Assembly: GCA_001662425.1 (NCBI GenBank)
Contig: BDDC01000022.1
Location: 85,766 to 149,765, forward strand
DNA from: Chlamydomonas sphaeroides
Taxonomy: Eukaryota > Chlorophyta > Chlorophyceae > Chlamydomonadales > Chlamydomonadaceae
Length of the DNA: 64,000 nt
Direction of reading: 5' to 3'
Shown here: in pieces, positions 1-10,809 of the stretch
Layout: each line of letters opens with the position of its first letter
Position numbering within the stretch: position 1 is the first letter of the stretch
Position numbers and translations under genes: made by a program
Notes under the pieces: model-generated
What the model saw: only the letters and a program-made list of their open reading frames with translations
The model's database searches: none
What the model was told of the DNA's origin: nothing

Positions 1-110
1 TCCCCGCGTCTGCCTCTGCTGCCCTGTCATACCCGGGTGTTGGCGGCCGGTACGGAACCTCATGCTACCTCTCCTTACGCTTCCCCGCGTCTGCCTCTGT
101 CGCCCTGCAG
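1..110 (+). other. 3' end of an intron, with an 18-bp direct repeat
   Basis: This stretch ends in a good 3' splice site (pyrimidine-rich, then CCCTGCAG at 103-110) feeding the exon that begins at 111. The 18-mer TCCCCGCGTCTGCCTCTG occurs at 1-18 and again at 82-99, so the acceptor region carries a short internal duplication. No start codon or upstream exon is visible before the window edge. Confidence 0.5.
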
Positions 111-326
111 CTTTCGTTTATGAACATGAAGCGGCTGTTCTCGGAGGAGAGCCTCGTGGAGTCGCGGCGCAACGCCGACGAGGTGCTGCTGCAGCCCGAG
201 CCCTTCGAGGACGGTGACGTGGACTTCCTGGGTGACGGCGACGACGAGGAGGACGAGGGGAGGGACTTCGCTTCCATGTCCGGGGGCGCCGCATTCGGCG
301 GCGCGTTCGGGCAGGGGCGGTGGTGA
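111..326 (+). CDS. C-terminal exon of an unidentified acidic-tailed protein (5' part outside window)
   Basis: The last exon of a gene entering from the left encodes 71 residues before TGA at 324-326. It opens in frame after the acceptor with LSFMNMKRLFSEESLVE. A run of acidic residues follows (DGDVDFLGDGDDEEDEG), then a Gly/Ala/Phe-rich end (GGAAFGGAFGQGRW). I do not recognise the family. The codon bias (G/C third positions) and the clean acceptor support real coding. The ATG at 120 is probably an internal methionine rather than the start, because the frame is open back to the splice site. A TGTAA signal lies at 1021-1025. Confidence 0.55.
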   Translation, partial: LSFMNMKRLFSEESLVESRRNADEVLLQPEPFEDGDVDFLGDGDDEEDEGRDFASMSGGAAFGGAFGQGRW

Positions 327-1457
327 AGCCTGTGTGTGGCGGCATGATGCAAGCGCCGGGGAACGGTGCAGGGCGCAGGTGTAGCGCCGGGATTCTCGCA
401 TGGGCGCACGTGTTTTGTTGCTTAATTTGAGAGAGCGCGTATGCTACGGGCGCGAAGTCTGCGTAACGGCGGGGGCGTCTGTGGCTGCGCGCACATTGTT
501 AGAGCTTCATCGAGCGAAGAACAACTTTCAGGCATGGCAGAATCCTATCGCCACTGCGCGGTGCTGTGCGGTTGTGTTTCGGTTTGGGTGTTGTCAGTCG
601 GTGCTTCGGTCGTCAGCAATCGTTGTCATGCTGAGTGGTGGGTGTGGTGGCGGCGGTCGGGTACGAGGCCGTGGGCCGAGGCCTGTCCATATGCTGCTTG
701 GTTGGCGGTGCCGCCCTCATGCGATGGGGATGTGTGCAGCGCGCCTCTGTATGTTTGATTGTATGCGTGATGAACCCCGTGCCTGCGGCGCGGCAGGTGC
801 CGGGGGCACGCACCATGTACACTAGCGTGGCCGGCGGCTGGGGCTGTGGGAGATCTGCAGCCCCGGAAGCTTGCCCTGTATTCTTTCACCAAAGAACTGC
901 TGGATGTAGAAGAAAAGCGATATGCCGTGCCGGGCCCAGTGGCGGCGCTCGTGCGTGGTCTTAATCTGTAGTCCTGGTCGTACATGCGCACGTGCGTCCA
1001 CTGTGCGCGAAGTGCCTCTTTGTAATGCCCATGGTGAACACTGGCTTCTATGCTGACCGCATCGCTTGTTACAACGGGCTTTGTATAGCTTCGGCAACGT
1101 CCTCGGCCTCCACAGCTTTCACGGTGCCCCGAACATGCCATGCATTAGAAACGCTCTGCTAGGTTCTCGGCGGACTCCGTTGGTGGCCCACCAGAGGCTG
1201 CCGGCCGCCTCCACTGCCGTTGATACCAGCGGCGCCTTCGCACCCACCAACTTGACCAAAGCGGCGACTGCAGCAACTCACCGGCCGCCGCTACTAAATA
1301 CCGGCCGCCCCAGGCCCTATTGTACCCCTTCATGCTTGATCAAAGCCTCCATCTGAAGCCCCATGCCCTAGGCCTTCCCATCGCCCTTTGTGTCGGTCCC
1401 TGAAATAGCCCAATGAGCGGGGGCGGCCGGCGACCCCAGACGGAGGGCGGGCATGGT
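327..1457. other. Convergent 3' untranslated/spacer region
   Basis: The stretch lies between two tail-to-tail genes. On the + strand a TGTAA poly(A)-type signal sits at 1021-1025. On the - strand the same signal (TTACA on the + strand) sits at 1069-1073, so the two transcripts would end within about 60 bp of each other. Short open frames here have no recognisable motif and conflict with one another. No other gene is supported. Confidence 0.5.
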
Positions 1458-2995
1458 CTACGCCCCTTCTCCCGTTCCAAGAGGGTCACACTTGTCGTCG
1501 GAGTTGGCAGTGCCACCTCCCTCAGCCGCGGGCCCCTCGGCATCGCCAAGCCTCTCGGGCGCCCCGTCGCCGCCCTTCGCCTGCTCCGGCGCCGCCGCTG
1601 CGGGCGCCGGCGACCCGGCGCCTTCCGCAGCCCCTTGCCGCTGCCGCTGCCGCCGGTCGCCCCCGCCGTCACGGTGCCACTCCTGCGGCAGCTCGCTCCG
1701 CTCCACTCGGCTCACAAACTTCACCGGCACGGGCCCCTCGCACAACAGCACGCCGTTGCTGGACAGGAAAAAGGCCAAGCCCTCCGCCAGCGCAGCCTGG
1801 TGCAGGCCAGGTCGGGGGCCGAGGCGCGGGCAGCGGGCGAGGCGAAGATGGTGTTTCATGGAGCCCAGGAAAAGCGATTCATTGAGCCCCCTGATTGAGC
1901 CGTTACGCAGGGCACACACACTAGACCGTGGCGCCGTGGCTATCCGTGCTACGGGCAGTCCTGGTTTGACACGTTGGCAGCCGCGGCAGGTGCCCCGCGC
2001 CCCAGCACCGCCCTCACGCACCGGCAGGTCAAGGCGCAGGCAAACCTCGGCCCACTTGTTGGTGCGCAAGTGGTGCGGCTGCGTCGCAAAGTGCACGTGC
2101 GTGCGCTTCATGCGCAACAGCTCGCCCGAGGTCTGGATCGCCTCCCAGCTGCGGCAACGGGGAGCAGGGCCGACCGGCAGGCTCGTCAGCGTTGGCCCAG
2201 GCCCTGTTGCGACACGCTCATTGCACTATCCCCGCGCCGTGCAGGCCGACAAGAGCACGCCGTCGCGAGTTCGTGGCATGAACCGCTTGGCTCTCGGCAG
2301 AAGGGACCTGAGCAGGTATGGAGCCGCAGCGTTGGCCGCGGGGCTGACCTGGCGGTGCTCGTGACGTGGACCACCACGGGCAGGGCGCTGGCGTCCGTGA
2401 CCGGCTGCAGCACGGCCTCCGCCAGCTCCAGGCTGTGGCCCTGGGCCGCGCGTATCCGTGGCGGTGTGGAGGTGTCATCGATAACGAAGCGCTTCTGCAT
2501 TGGGGAGGGCGTGCAGCAGCGTGCGCATGTCATTGTGGCGTTGCGACACGAGAACTGCGAGGAGAGGACAGCCTGGTGCGTTGAGTCTGTGCGCGCTGTG
2601 CGGGCGCTTGGGCTGACCTTGGGACAGGAAGCAACGATCTGCCGAACTTGCTCCTCGGTGGGGTGTTGGCGGAGGTGGCGGAGAAGCACGGGCAGGTTGA
2701 CCCACCCCGCCGCATCCATCGTGCCGGGCGGCGGGTTGTGCCGAAGCAGCCGGCTCATTTCCTTGCTGATGCGTGTCGTGGCGTCTTCATTGCCTCTACG
2801 CTTCATGCTGTCGCCTGTCTTGCCGATTGGGTTGCGAGAAGCAGCTGCGGCGCCGTGAATGGGCCCACTGGGCGCTGGCACCACGGCGCCCGCAAATCTA
2901 GGTGATGAGCTTAAGTTTGTACTGGCGTTTGTATTCGGTTGCCTGTGAAGCAGCGTCGCAGCGCGAAAAGTTCCTCTCGCGGCCTCGCGGAGCAT
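1458..2995 (-). CDS. TPT1: tRNA 2'-phosphotransferase (Tpt1/KptA family)
   Basis: This is the last enzyme of tRNA splicing. It moves the splice-junction 2'-phosphate to NAD+, giving ADP-ribose 1'',2''-cyclic phosphate. Four exons on the - strand, 2995-2618, 2494-2349, 2148-2022 and 1796-1458, join in phase to 329 aa with GT-AG introns. The four catalytic Arg/His positions of the family are visible: MSRLLRH (Arg85-His86), IRAAQGHS (Arg141) and LRTNKWAEV (Arg203). The end of the domain, EGLAFFLSSNGVLL, is also typical. About 60 residues before the core are Arg/Ser/Ala-rich and could be an organelle transit peptide. A second in-frame ATG at 2806 (Met64, MKRRGNED) would remove it. The upstream neighbour's poly(A) signal lies only 18 bp before the first ATG, so the internal start deserves equal weight. 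The C-terminal ~70 residues are low-complexity. Confidence 0.9.
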
Positions 2996-3012
2996 GCGCG
3001 AAGACGTCGCAG

Positions 3013-3017
3013 TTACA
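3013..3017 (-). terminator. TGTAA poly(A) signal of the 3074-5466 gene
   Basis: TTACA on the + strand reads TGTAA on the - strand, 57 bp past the stop at 3074. Cleavage 10-20 bp further on would fall almost at the first ATG of the TPT1 gene at 2995, so the two genes are packed head-to-tail with essentially no spacer. Confidence 0.45.
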
Positions 3018-3073
3018 CCGCTATCACTTTACAGCTATCATACAGGTGGGTGAAGAACGAAGTGCACTGCAGG

Positions 3074-5466
3074 CTACCACCGGCCCGAGCCGCGCGCGCC
3101 ATACCCGCCCCTCCCGAAGGGCGGCATCATGCCCTCCATCCCGTCGTCCTCCCGCCAGCCCCCTCCGCTGCCCATGCGCCCGCCGAACGGCCCCGACCTG
3201 CCAGCGCCAAACGTGGGGCTCGGCGCCGGGTGCCAGCCACCCATGCCCCGCCCGCCGCCCGGAGGGCCGCCCTGCCGCAGGTGCCCCATCCCCGGGCCCA
3301 TGCCGCCCGGCCCCGGCCCCGGCATGCCCAGCCCCGGCCCAGGGCCAGGCGCAAAGCCTGCGCTGAAGCTCGGCCCAGCGCCAAAGCTGGGTCCGGACCC
3401 GTGGACAAGCCCTGACGGCCCCGGCGGCCCCATGCCGTGGCCTGGCGTAGCGCCGCCAGGCGCCGCGCCCGCCGCTCCGTACTCGCCGTCCTCCCGTATC
3501 TCCCCCTCGTCCTCCTCCTCCTGGCTGCCCCGGGTCCACCGGCTGCCGGACGCCGGCGCCGCCGAGCCAGGCGTCGCGCTGGCGGCGCCGCCGAACGGCG
3601 ACGCGTACGGACCGCCACCGGCGTGCGCCGAGCCCGGGTGCGGCGGCGGCCCCGCCCCCGGGTGACCTGGCTCGTCAGGGCCCGGGTGGCCGGAGTGCGA
3701 AGCGAAGTGCGGCCCCGGCCCCGGCCCCGGCCCCGAGGCAAAGCCGCCCGGTAGGCTGAGGCCCCGCCCCGGCGTGAAGCTGGGCGCGGACCCGGGCATG
3801 GCTCCGGCCCCGGGCGCCGGCCCCGGGCCGGGCCCGAAGGTGCCGTGCGGGTGCGGGTGGTGAGGCGTCACGGACATGGGCTGTGGGCCGCCGCCCGCGC
3901 CGAAGCCCGCCAGGGGGCTGAAGGGCGAGGGGCCCAGGCCGTCGGGCTGGCCAGGCCCCGTGGACAGCAAGCTGGGCCGGCGCTGCATGCCCTCGGCCTG
4001 CAGGACCTGCAGGTGGGGCGGGCAGGGGCGGGGCGGGGGCGGTGCCAGGGGTGAGGCGTGATGGTGGGGTACACGGGGTGAGAGAGCAGGGTGGGGCGGG
4101 CCGTCCCGTACATAGCGGGGGACGCTGACCGGTAGCGTGAGGTGGCACGCGAACCGCGGGGCGCTCGCACGCAAGACAGCACCGCGGGTGAGCAAGCTGT
4201 GTCCAGCCCTGAGCTCCTGCCCGGCCACCCTCTACACCCACGGACGCAGTCGCCAGCCGTACCGTCGCCGCTCGGGTTCGTGCCCTCCCCGCTCGCCGTC
4301 CCGCCCGGTCCCCACGCGCCGCTCACCTGGCGCAGCTTGGCAACGAGCTGGTGCTGCTCCGGCTCCACCGCCTCCAGCCGGGCCTGGATGCCCTCCGCCT
4401 CCGCCTCCAGGGCCTTGGCCTTGGCCAGCAGCTCCTCACTGCGGGCGGGGCCGGGCTCGTGTGTCGTGGTGCTATCAAACAACACCGCTGCAACGTTGCA
4501 AAGTCAGCAACTGCACAACGCAGCATGCCCTGGCCGCGCAACCCCAATCCCACCTGCGGGCCAGCTTCTCGTCGCGGGACGCCTCCAGGGCTGCGCGCGC
4601 GGCCGCTTTCCGCGCCTCGCGGCGCGCCACCTGCCGCTCCTTCCGCCGCTGCTCGGCGCGCGCGGCGCTCGCGGCTGCCTTTGCGGCTGCCTTTGCGGCG
4701 GCTGCGGCGGCCTTTGCCGCAGCCCTTTCCGCGGCCGCCGCCGCGCGCCGCTCGGCTGCTGCGGCAGCCTTCGCCTGCAATTCGGCCTTGCTTCGCCGGG
4801 GGGCAGTTGGCGCGGCTGCAGGGAAGAAGCAGGGGGCCAGGAGAGGGACGCAGCTCGGACGTCAAATGCCGAACAGGCTGCCCCTACACGCCGCGGGTGC
4901 ATTTGCAGATGCACGTCTACGTTGTTCGCATGCAGCGGTTACGAGCCCCAACATGCGCATAGCGCTAACAAGCTCGCAGGTGCTTGACATGCCAGCATGA
5001 AGCCTTTGCGGCGTGGGTGGTGGCAGCCCCAGGTGCACCAGCCCCCAAGCGCAATGGCCCTGGACCCACCCGGCGCTGCCGGCGCTGGCTGGTGCGTCGG
5101 CGGGGCCTCCGCCGCTGGGGCTGCCGGCGCCGAGACCACTGCCGCGGCAGGCTCAGCCTGCGGCATGGGCACGTCCGGAAGAACTGGCGGGGCTGGCCCA
5201 GGGTCTTCCTCGCTGAGCGCTTGAGCCTTGGCAGCTGCCTCCGTCGCAGCGGCAGCGGCTGCGATGGCCGCCGCAGCGGCAGCGGTGACGGCTGCGGCCT
5301 CCGTAGCCTCTCTCTGCACAATCCCGACAGCCTTGCGGCGTGCCTTGATGGCCCGCTTTATGGCCATTAATGGGAAGCTCTCCTCCTGGAGGGGCGGCCA
5401 CACGCGGACAGGCGGCAGCACCTGCCCCACAGCGGCCGCTGCTGCGGCCGCGCGCGTCATTTGCAT
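3074..5466 (-). CDS. Ala-rich coiled-coil and Gly/Pro-rich low-complexity protein, function unknown
   Basis: Four - strand exons (5466-5070, 4815-4554, 4438-4327, 4006-3074) join in phase to 567 aa with GT-AG introns. Residues 1-130 hold a basic stretch (MAIKRAIKARRKAVG) and long alanine runs. Residues ~135-260 are an Ala/Lys/Glu/Arg coiled coil (AAAERRAAAAAERAAAKAAA, then EELLAKAKALEAEAEG). The last exon encodes ~310 residues dominated by Gly, Pro, His and Met (repeated FGPGPGPAPG-like units), broken by an acidic patch (SQEEEDEGEIREDGEYG). It ends in a Gly/Arg-rich tail (GRGGYGARGSGRW). The composition suggests an RNA-associated, condensate-forming protein, but this is inference from composition only. 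No catalytic motif was seen. The start is the first of two ATGs (5466 and 5460), with no better upstream choice. Confidence 0.65.
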
Positions 5467-5857
5467 CCTATAGCGCTCAGGCTATGTCGCCAGCCTACAT
5501 CGGCACCACCGGTACTACGGCTAGAGCAGCGAGGGGCTGGGATGAACTTCAGCAGTATTGGGTCGAATTCAACCCCTTAGCCGCGTCAAGTTGTGTATCG
5601 GAATCCATTATGTATGCATGGATGTGAGTATGGGCAGCTGGGCTTGCTCCTTTGAACTGCATGGAGTGGACTCGTTCCCGACTGTGGAGTTGCAGTGAAC
5701 CCGCATTGCCTGCAAGCTTCTTATCGCGTCCACTACACTGCTCGCTTGCGGAAGTTGCTTTCCATTATTGTTGCGACGAAACAGCCCGACTATCCCGACT
5801 TCTCACGGATGGGCGACGCACAAGCGATCTGAAAACCTAGACTAACTAGACATAGGG
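5467..5857. promoter_or_regulatory. Shared upstream region of two divergent genes
   Basis: These 391 bp separate the starts of the - strand coiled-coil gene (ATG at 5466) and the + strand PRKRIP1-like gene (ATG at 5858), so the segment must hold both promoters. It is clearly less GC-rich than its neighbours. I see no convincing TATA box or repeated element. Confidence 0.4.
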
Positions 5858-6909
5858 ATGGGCGAGATAGTACCTGTGTCCGCGCAGGGGGCCGGCGCGG
5901 ATGCCCTCGCGCTGACCCTTCTAGGCGCTGCGCCGCTGACCAAGGAGGAGTACGAGGAGCGCATCCAGAAGGCAAGTCACCCCCTCTCTTTGCCCTGATA
6001 ACCCCGGGGGGCCGTGTGCCAAACCCTGCACGCGTGTGCGCTGAGCCGCGCAGGCGAACGAGCTTGAGGCCAAGCTCAAGCACATCCAGGAGACCGTCCC
6101 CACGAAGGTCTACAACGTATCCAGTAGCAGCGCAGGAGCAGGCAGCGGCGACTTTCATCAGTACCGCATTGTGAGCGAGGGCCACGCGGCAGTCTAGCTG
6201 CCTGCCGGGTGTCCCGGCTCTGCAAGGCCGCTGCTGGTCCTTGCTGGCACGTGTCAGCTGCCGCTGAACACTACTCGCATACGTCAAGGGACCCGCACTG
6301 TGCTAGATGCCCGTGTGACATGTTGTTAGCGTAGTCCATAAGCTGAACCGGAGGCCCGGTCCCTCTGCTGCGCAGGTGCGGCGAGCGGAGCAGGACCGTG
6401 TCCGACGGATGGAGGCGGAATGGGCGAAGGACGAGAAGAACCAGGAGTTCAAGGTGTGGGCGTTGCGTTGTGTGGCTTAGCGCCACCGTCGTAGCGCCCT
6501 TGCGAGGGCCCTGCCCTCCTGTATGGCTACCGGAGGCCTGAGCAGGGTGCCAGGCCCAAAGCGGCGGCCGTCAGAGGTGCCTTGACACCGCGTGGGCACT
6601 GCAAACCCGCCACAACCGTTGGTTGCCAGGAGGCCACACTTGAGGCAATCACTGTGACGGGGCGACCCCTGATTGCCTGACCTCCCACCGCCCTTGCGTC
6701 TCTGTCATTCCTCGCATTCGTGTCCGCAGCGCAAGTTCGAGGAGTTGAACAAGAAGGAGGAGGAGAAGACGGCCAAGAGGCGGGCAAAGCGGCAAAAGAA
6801 GAAGCAGCAGAAGAAGTCGAAAAAGGTGGCGGGGCCCGAGGGGGCTGGCGGCAAAGAGGGCGGCTCGGATTCCAGCAGCGAGGACGAGGGACAGCCGGCG
6901 CTGGACTGA
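5858..6909 (+). CDS. PRKRIP1: PRKRIP1-like protein (DUF1168), spliceosome-associated
   Basis: Four exons (5858-5971, 6054-6170, 6376-6453, 6730-6909) give 162 aa. The family signature is clear: a Gly/Ser linker then FHQYRI, an Arg/Glu-rich helix (VRRAEQDRVRRMEAEWAKDE), and the hallmark basic run EKTAKRRAKRQKKKQQKKSK. An acidic Ser-rich end follows (GGSDSSSEDEGQPALD). Human PRKRIP1 is known as a long-helix component of catalytic-stage spliceosomes. The plant and algal members are assumed to act likewise in nuclear pre-mRNA splicing. Intron 1 has a GC donor (CAGAAG|GCAAGT), because the frame requires a phase-0 join and no GT fits. The remaining introns are GT-AG. The length matches the family (about 150-190 aa). 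Confidence 0.85.
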
Positions 6910-8655
6910 GGTGGCGTTCGCAGCTAGCATGGCTGACCCCCCGGGTGTTGAGGAACCCAATGGGGTGCTGCTTAGTTTGGCTGCGGAGCCGGCGAGCTTG
7001 ATTTGATGAAGAGCTGGTGGCTGCGGGGGTGTTGCAGACGGGCGAGCAAGTCGATCGCCACGTCTTGCATGCTGAGGCATCCATTGGGGCACCGTCGGAA
7101 GACCACACTGACGTGTTGCTGCGCCGGCTCAGGAAGGACCATGTGCATGCTGGGTATAGTAGGCGCAGCAGCAGAGGCGGGCATGACAGTTGCCAGGCGC
7201 GCGGTTACCTTGACGACTGCATCAGTTGCGGGTGGTACTGTGAGTGCGGAGCAGGTGCTCTGCTGACGTGAAACGTGGGGCTATTGCAACGCGTGGACCC
7301 GGTTCTGGTGCTTGCTGGGGCAACTCGTGTGCAATGGGAGTTGTGATGTGTTGCTCCGCGACGCGCGAGTACACGGCATCGGAGAGCAAAGCTGTCGCCA
7401 CAGCCTCGGCATGGCGACTTTCTGCAAGGGGGGCGACGTGCCGGTAGGGTTTCTCGCCCCCGAAGGGGCGCGAGGCGTACCGGTGGGGACCATGAACAAG
7501 GAAGACGGAATAGAATGCAGCGGTACGCGTTAGGGATCGTATCCCAGACAGCCACTGAACATAGCCCGTGTGTTAATACGTGCAGTCCTGCCGTCAAAGG
7601 CAGTTCGGGCGGCTAGGTCCGGCCCGTGGAGAGAGGGCACGGTTGTCGGTGTGCCCGAGACCCCTCAAATTCCCCGGCGACAACCGCATACTGACCGACT
7701 GTTTGCGTCTGGTCTGGGTGGCCTCTTTTGGGGGCGAGCTATGCACCCATGCGCAGCTGGGGAGGTTTGGTGCAGATTTGGTCATGCCCGGGGGGATCGG
7801 GCGGGAGATGACACGGGTGGGCGACACGGTTTGGTTGGATGGCACACGCTTCACTCATGGGTCATGGCTACTGGCCTTTCAACACGTACAATTTATCTAT
7901 CCGAACGACCCCAGCACCTGCATATGCAAACACAGCCCCGTTCGCACGAGCAACTTCGTCAATCCGTGAAAGCGGGTCGTGACGGGTCAGCTGGGCAGTT
8001 CTCTCGCCAGGCCAACTTGTATCGACAGTGGAACATAGCAGCTTGCCGCATCCGGCGCCAAGGTAAGAGTGTGCCGCCGTCGCCCGAGCCGCATGCGGAC
8101 GCATGCGCGGCTGCCGCGGGACATGATGCCGTCGCATAAGCCGCCACCCTGGCCAATGCCTGAAGGCAGTAGCAAGCGCCTCGCGGTCTTGTTCGTTCCG
8201 CTCGCACAGCACGAGACTGAGCACGAGATGCAGTCTGCAAGCGTCGACTCCGTCAATAGTGCCACATGATTACTGAGCATACGCCTGCCTGTATGTTGTG
8301 CAGGATCTTTTGGCGCTCAATTTCTCTGGGGCTAGGCTCGCAGGCAATTTGCAGTTGTTGCATACACCGCAGGTGCGCTCGCCGTGCGTGCTCACCGTGC
8401 GCGCACAAGATCCCAGCGCCGATGGCACAGCGAGGTTGTGACACGCTCAGCGACCCAAAACACGGTGCAGGCCATCGCCACCATCGGGCTGCGACCTTGC
8501 ACCCCCGACTAACCGGCCGCTGTACTGGTCGATCCCTGGCTTTAAGTTGTTTACAATACGGTGTGCCGATGCCGCAGAACCTTGTTCAACGGCCTCAATC
8601 GACTTGACACGACTTCGTGCGTCGCCACAACCGAGCGTGCCGTTGCGCAAAGCAC
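6910..8655. other. Spacer with no supported gene; contains one copy of the ~110-bp repeat
   Basis: No exon with recognisable motifs or consistent splice sites was found. The one structured element is the repeat at 7658-7769, which matches an inverted copy at 11638-11748. No TGTAA was found soon after the PRKRIP1-like stop, so its 3' end is undefined. Confidence 0.4.
7658..7769 (+). repeat. ~110-bp dispersed repeat, copy 1
   Basis: It matches the reverse complement of 11638-11748 at roughly 100 of 110 positions. The right half is nearly identical, including the core GTCTGGTCTGGGTGGCCTCT. Similarity stops abruptly at both ends. In both copies the same frame is open and would read LRLVWVASFGGE then THAQLGRF, so a protein-coding transposon fragment is possible. 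A short non-coding element fits equally well. Confidence 0.8.
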
Positions 8656-10809
8656 ATGACGCCACCAGACGCCAGCGATGAGAGCTGCGCCAACAAGGCG
8701 CAGGTGAGCCTCTAGGCGCGACCCGGGCCTTGGCAGACACAGCCGGCGAGTAGCGGCCTATGCAACTATCTTGTGAGGCCCCGGGGCCTTCCACTGCCAC
8801 TGAGCAGGGGCTGGCCCGCTAGCCCACGGCGCCCAACACCCCAGGCGCCCGAAACCCCAGGCGCCCCGCACACCGCACAGCGATAAGCGCCATCGCCGCA
8901 CATCTCTGCCTAAGGCTGCTCCCGTTCGTTCTTACGCGCAGCTCGCTGCTTGCCGGCAGCACCCGCAAGACCACGACTGCGAAGCCAAGGTACGCTGCGC
9001 GCCAAGGTCGCCGCGTGCCGCGCCGGGCCTGGCTTCCCAGCATCAAACGCGTTTCGCCCCCACCATCTGCCACACCAGACACTGACCTGCAAAGCGCCAG
9101 CGCCTCGCATGCGCTCCCCCGCGCCGCTTCGCCTCGCGCCTCCCGCGCCGTTGCTGACTCGCACTCCTGGTGCCCTTGCCCCTGGGAACCCCACGTACGA
9201 CCCCAGCTCCTGCAGCGCGAGGTGCAGCGCCTCAGCAGCCAGCTGGCCAGCATGAGGGCGTGGGCCAAGGAGTCCACCATCAAGATCAATGCCTACCAAG
9301 CGCAGCAGGCGCAGCAGCTGGCGGCCGCGGTGTCGCGCGCTGAGGGCGCCGAGGCCCGGGCTCGAGCCAGCGACCTGAGGCTGCGCCGCTTCAAGCACCT
9401 CGCGTCGGAGTGGAAGGAGGCCAAGGACAGGGAGCACGGCGCGCAGCTGGCGGCGCTGCGCGAGCGCGTCCAGGCGACCGAGTACGTTGCTGCGCGGGCG
9501 AGGGCGCGGGCGCGGCAGTGCGGCCATATGGCGGTGCGGCTCATGAAGCGACTGCTGCGGTCCAGGGCGCAGCAGCGGCAGGCGCTGCGTGACGCGGCGC
9601 GGCAGCTGCGCGCGGCGGAGGCGGCGCGGCAGCAGCAGGTGCGCGGGGTGGGGGCAGGGGGTGCAGGGGCAGGCCAGGTCAGGGTCGGGGTCCCTGGGGC
9701 ATGGCAGCGTGCGGGTCTGCCGGGTTGTAGGCCATGCAGGCATGCGGTTGCTGTTGCCCATGGGGGGCTCATGGGGGCTCACGTGGCCGCCCTGTGCCCC
9801 GCTGCATGCCGGCCCGCAGCTCGCGATGTGGAGGCAGGAGACGGAGCTGCTGCGGCGGCAGCTGCGCGACGGCAGCGCCGACAACAAGGTTGGGCAGGGG
9901 CAGGGGCAGGGTATCGTCACGCGGCTGGGGCCTGGAGTTGGTCCAGAGTCACCGGCTGTGGCCAAGGCTACAGCCGGGGGGTCGTGCCACAAGAGCCGCT
10001 GGCTTCCGCTTGCCCTGCCCGAGGCCTAGACGCCCCGACCTTGCCCGTCCTTGACACATGGTTCTGAGTGCGACCGCATGGCGCCTGCCCCAGCCTGTGT
10101 TCACTTGCTGCGGCCTGCCGTCCGTGTGTACCCCCAGGCGCTCCGTGACCAGACCGTCGTGCTGGCGGTGCAGCTGCAGGCTAGCAGGGATGGGCGCACA
10201 CCGCAGCTGCAGTGCGGCGGCGTGAAGGCGGCGCCGTGCGGCCCCACCCCGGTTGGCCCACTGGGCGCCGCCGCCGCGCCCAACTCGCCCCGCCAGGTGG
10301 CTGCGGCGGGGCAGCAGTGGGAGCCGGAACCGCTGGCTGCGGGCTCTGGGGATGAGGATGAGGATGAGGAGCAGCAGCTTGGCAGGGCTCTGGGCAGCAG
10401 CGGCGACTGCACTGTGAGGTGTGAGACGGTGGACGGCAGCGAGGACGGCTGCAGCGAGGACGGCTGCAGCGAGGACGGCTGCAGCGAGGGCGGCTGCAGC
10501 GACGACGGGTGGAGCAGCACGGGCGAGGAGGCGGACGAGGAGCGGAGTGGAGCCGACAGCGGAGCGGCGAGCGAGGGCGAGCGCCGGACCGCAGCCGGGA
10601 CGGGCGCGAGCGGGCCCGAGGGGGCCATGATTTGCCGCGGCGTGGCGTCGGAGGGCGGCAACCAGCCCTGCACTGCCGCTTGTAGTGCCTTATGTCGCAC
10701 GGCGTCCGGAAGGTCGCGCAGGAGTGCGGGCCGCTGCCGGGGCGCACAACGGCTGCTAGGTGCTTCACAACAGCTGTGGGGGCCGCCGATAGCGTCGAAT
10801 CCGGTGTGA
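8656..10809 (+). CDS. Coiled-coil protein with acidic Cys-containing repeats, function unknown
   Basis: The five-exon model (8656-8703, 8942-8989, 9216-9638, 9820-9888, 10138-10809) gives 419 aa. All introns are GT-AG in phase 0. Exons 1 and 2 are tiny (48 nt each; MTPPDASDESCANKAQ and LAACRQHPQDHDCEAK) and are the least certain part. Residues ~33-195 form a long Ala/Arg/Gln/Glu coiled coil (REVQRLSSQLASMRAWAKE through RQLRDGSADNK). The last exon is low-complexity, with an acidic stretch (GSGDEDEDEEQQ) and four tandem copies of a SEDGC unit. It then becomes Ser/Arg/Cys-rich to the stop. I recognise no family; a structural or scaffold role would be a guess. Confidence 0.6.
10438..10502 (+). 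repeat. 15-bp coding tandem repeat (SEDGC units)
   Basis: The unit AGCGAGGACGGCTGC repeats about four times, with the last copy changed to encode SEGGC and a degraded copy (SDDGW) after it. The period is a multiple of three, so copy-number change would keep the frame of the coiled-coil gene. Confidence 0.85.

Noticed and set aside
1453..2858. Long + strand frames (303 and 294 codons) over the TPT1 region
   Set aside because: They are antisense shadows of TPT1 exons, in which the conserved catalytic motifs are on the - strand.
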